A DNA stretch of 56,724 bases from a bacterium (GTDB lineage: Bacteria; Campylobacterota; Campylobacteria; Campylobacterales; Sulfurimonadaceae), in NCBI GenBank assembly GCA_018822665.1, contig JAHJJX010000033.1:1-56724 (forward strand), read 5' to 3'. Of the stretch, positions 55,540 to 56,724 are shown one piece after another (within the stretch, counting starts at the first letter, position 1; each line of letters starts with the position of its first letter). Below the pieces are notes generated by a model. That model saw nothing but the letters and a program-made list of their open reading frames with translations. It was not told the DNA's origin and ran no database searches. The position numbers and the translations under genes are program-made.

Positions 55540-55932
55540 TTAAAAAGAATCCATCACATTTACGTGAGAAGTACGAGCGTCTATCGATATCTCCGCCATA
55601 AAAGCCTGTTCTTTCATCTCAGGAAGCATTAAACCTTTTTTCTTGTGTTCACGAATTTGATAAACCCCTTTTTCATGTCCTGAGGCATAGTAATCATTGA
55701 ACTCAACAGTAAATGGCATATCCCATACGATTGAGCCCTCAGTAGGACAAGCTTCCGCACAACGAGGCGTGTCTGCGTGACTGACGCACTCTACGCAACT
55801 CTCAGGTCTTACATAAAATTTCACACCTTCATAAGGGTTTTTCTCATTGTCATCAGACAATATTGCCGCTACCGGGCACTCAGGCGCACACGCATCACAG
55901 TTTATACACGCATCAGTTATCATTACAGCCAT
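55540..55932 (-). CDS. 2[4Fe-4S] ferredoxin, nif-associated (copy 3)
   Basis: A 130-residue ferredoxin: CINCDACAPECP, then CVECVSHADTPRCAEACP and the extension with IVWDMPFTVEFNDYYASG. The start at 55932 (MAVMITDACIN) is chosen because GAGGAG lies seven bases upstream; 13 in-frame residues above it are leader. A sigma-54-like element lies 34 bases before the ATG. First gene of the ferredoxin-NifX-ferredoxin-ferredoxin operon. Confidence 0.88.
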   Translation of the reverse strand: MAVMITDACINCDACAPECPVAAILSDDNEKNPYEGVKFYVRPESCVECVSHADTPRCAEACPTEGSIVWDMPFTVEFNDYYASGHEKGVYQIREHKKKGLMLPEMKEQAFMAEISIDARTSHVNVMDSF

Positions 55933-55966
55933 TGTTTTCTCCTCTTTATATTTATAATCTTTATTA

Positions 55967-55982
55967 TGCAAGTTTTGTTCTG
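55967..55982 (-). promoter_or_regulatory. Sigma-54-like promoter of the ferredoxin operon
   Basis: Minus strand CAGAACAAAACTTGCA, the same AG-N10-GC pattern with a full TTGCA. The predicted start near 55957 leaves a leader of about 25 bases that contains GAGGAG. Confidence 0.55.
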
Positions 55983-56050
55983 AATTAAAAACTGCTCACT
56001 TTCATAGGGGCGATTATCGGCTCCAGACTTGGACATTATTTATTTATCGC

Positions 56051-56512
56051 CTACATAAGATAAAGTATGACATTTTTGTCAATCATTGTCTGAAAATGGT
56101 CCAGAAGCATGTCTGCGGTTGAAGTTGAACCAAGATGGCACCCCGAACATGCGCCTAAGTAACTTAACCATATTTGCGGTGTTTTTCCGGGTACGTAATT
56201 TATCAGCTTGATACCGCCCCCGTCGCTTGCTAGAGTAGGCTGTATTTTTGTTTCAATCAAATGAACGACTAAGGCTCTTTGACGCTGGGCATCCAAAGAA
56301 TGAAAGGCTGTATTTTCTACACAACCGATTTCGCTGTTGCTCACATAGGTAATAATGGATTGGGCTTGGGCATTATTATTATGTGCAGCAGCAATAAGAT
56401 ATCGCATTGCCTCGGCAAGGTCTCCGTTTTGTCTGTAAAACATTCCTGCTTTAAGCTGGGCATCTGCATGAGCACCGTACGCTTGAACTGCTCTGTCAAA
56501 AACTTCAATCAT
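56051..56512 (-). CDS. Sel1/TPR-like repeat fused to a NifU C-terminal (Nfu) domain
   Basis: A 153-residue protein. Residues 1-55 look like one or two helical repeats (VQAYGAHADAQLKAGMFYRQ, then GDLAEAMRYLIAAA). Residues 85-153 are an Nfu domain with LASDGGGIKLINYV and the cluster-binding CSGC in YLGACSGCHLGS. Nfu domains carry a [4Fe-4S] cluster for transfer to target proteins; the repeat may dock a partner. It lacks the NifU scaffold domains. It is followed after 118 bases by ferredoxin copy 3. Confidence 0.8.
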   Translation of the reverse strand: MIEVFDRAVQAYGAHADAQLKAGMFYRQNGDLAEAMRYLIAAAHNNNAQAQSIITYVSNSEIGCVENTAFHSLDAQRQRALVVHLIETKIQPTLASDGGGIKLINYVPGKTPQIWLSYLGACSGCHLGSTSTADMLLDHFQTMIDKNVILYLM

Positions 56513-56545
56513 ATTAGTATCCTTAGCGTCTTTATTTTAATTCTT

Positions 56546-56581
56546 ACATGCATGAATTATTCTAGAACTGATTATGCATGT
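56546..56581. promoter_or_regulatory. Dyad with divergent sigma-54-like elements
   Basis: ACATGCAT (56546-56553) and ATGCATGT (56574-56581) flank the central TTCTAGAA. The minus strand reads TAGAATAATTCATGCA (56549-56564), aimed at the Nfu fusion gene 37 bases away. The plus strand reads TAGAACTGATTATGCA (56563-56578), aimed out of the window. The rest of the right end (to 56724) shows no gene. Confidence 0.45.
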
Positions 56582-56724
56582 ATCTAGGAGTCTGTCGGTC
56601 TCCCAAAGTAGAAAGTCTGTAAAACTTACTTTTAGTGCTTCAAAAATATCTGTTTAATATTAATTTGAGTGTAATTAACACCTCCATCTTTAGTGCATTC
56701 GCAGTTTTACTTGATTTTATCCTC

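Overview
The window reads as a chromosomal segment of a Campylobacterota (Epsilonproteobacteria) species, most like a free-living Sulfurimonas-type sulfur/hydrogen oxidiser. The reasons are AT-rich DNA, gene orders that I recall from Campylobacter and Helicobacter (rpmB beside a kch-type K+ channel, rpe beside a dnaQ-like exonuclease, accA-fabF-acpP-fabG, gpmI-mraY-murD, and the overlapping csd1/ccmA shape genes), and a nitrogen-fixation gene cluster in the right third. The genus is an inference from gene content; no rRNA gene is present.

Layout. 0.1-2.3 kb: two unrecognised genes and a YmdB-type phosphodiesterase. 2.3-15.5 kb: a leftward run of mfd, ccmA, csd1, folC, a GGDEF cyclase, lptE, leuS, a small membrane protein, secF, secD and yajC, with overlaps or very short gaps from yajC to ccmA. 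15.6-20.2 kb: rightward lnt, ppk, a gamma-carbonic-anhydrase-like protein and a TRIC/UPF0126 membrane protein. 20.2-21.2 kb: a roughly 1-kb HicAB toxin-antitoxin cassette bounded by 26-bp inverted repeats. 21.2-28.4 kb: argJ, kch and rpmB (left), then an HDOD protein, a STAS/receiver-like/CheX protein, rpe, trpF and an exonuclease (right). 28.4-33.5 kb: accA, fabF, acpP, fabG and gpmI (left). 33.6-36.1 kb: mraY, murD and two identical tRNA-Phe genes. 36.1-38.4 kb: a broken IS30-type element abutting a CZB-EAL phosphodiesterase gene.

38.4-56.5 kb is the nif region. Leftward: nifB, nifV, a DUF683 protein, a Cys-rich protein, an LRR-GNAT fusion, a flavodiiron-protein remnant and nifQ. Rightward: a NifX-like remnant, a peroxiredoxin-like protein without the usual cysteine, a SIR2-like protein, clpP, clpX and nifS. 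Leftward again: a Sel1/TPR-Nfu fusion, two ferredoxins around a NifX-like protein, and a third ferredoxin. Together these supply cofactor synthesis (NifB, V, Q, X), sulfur and Fe-S supply (NifS, Nfu), electrons (ferredoxins) and turnover (ClpXP). Structural nifHDK are not in the window. Between nifB and the rightward operon (44.0-49.5 kb) sits an accessory block: a dinD remnant, a TumE/TumA-type toxin-antitoxin pair, a pentapeptide-like membrane protein and an MmeI-like restriction-modification enzyme.

The most striking signal is not a gene. The 9-mer CCACATGCC (extended TTCCACATGCCAAG) occurs 32 times exactly, on both strands, inside and between genes, and twice as inverted pairs just after a stop codon. 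Chance expectation at about 36 % GC is well below one copy. It behaves like a DNA uptake sequence or another genome-wide address tag. A second signal is a shared sigma-54-like element, [TC]AGAA[CT]-N5-[TA]TGCA, upstream of the nif transcription units. Three or more genes around the nif cluster are internally deleted while keeping recognisable ends.
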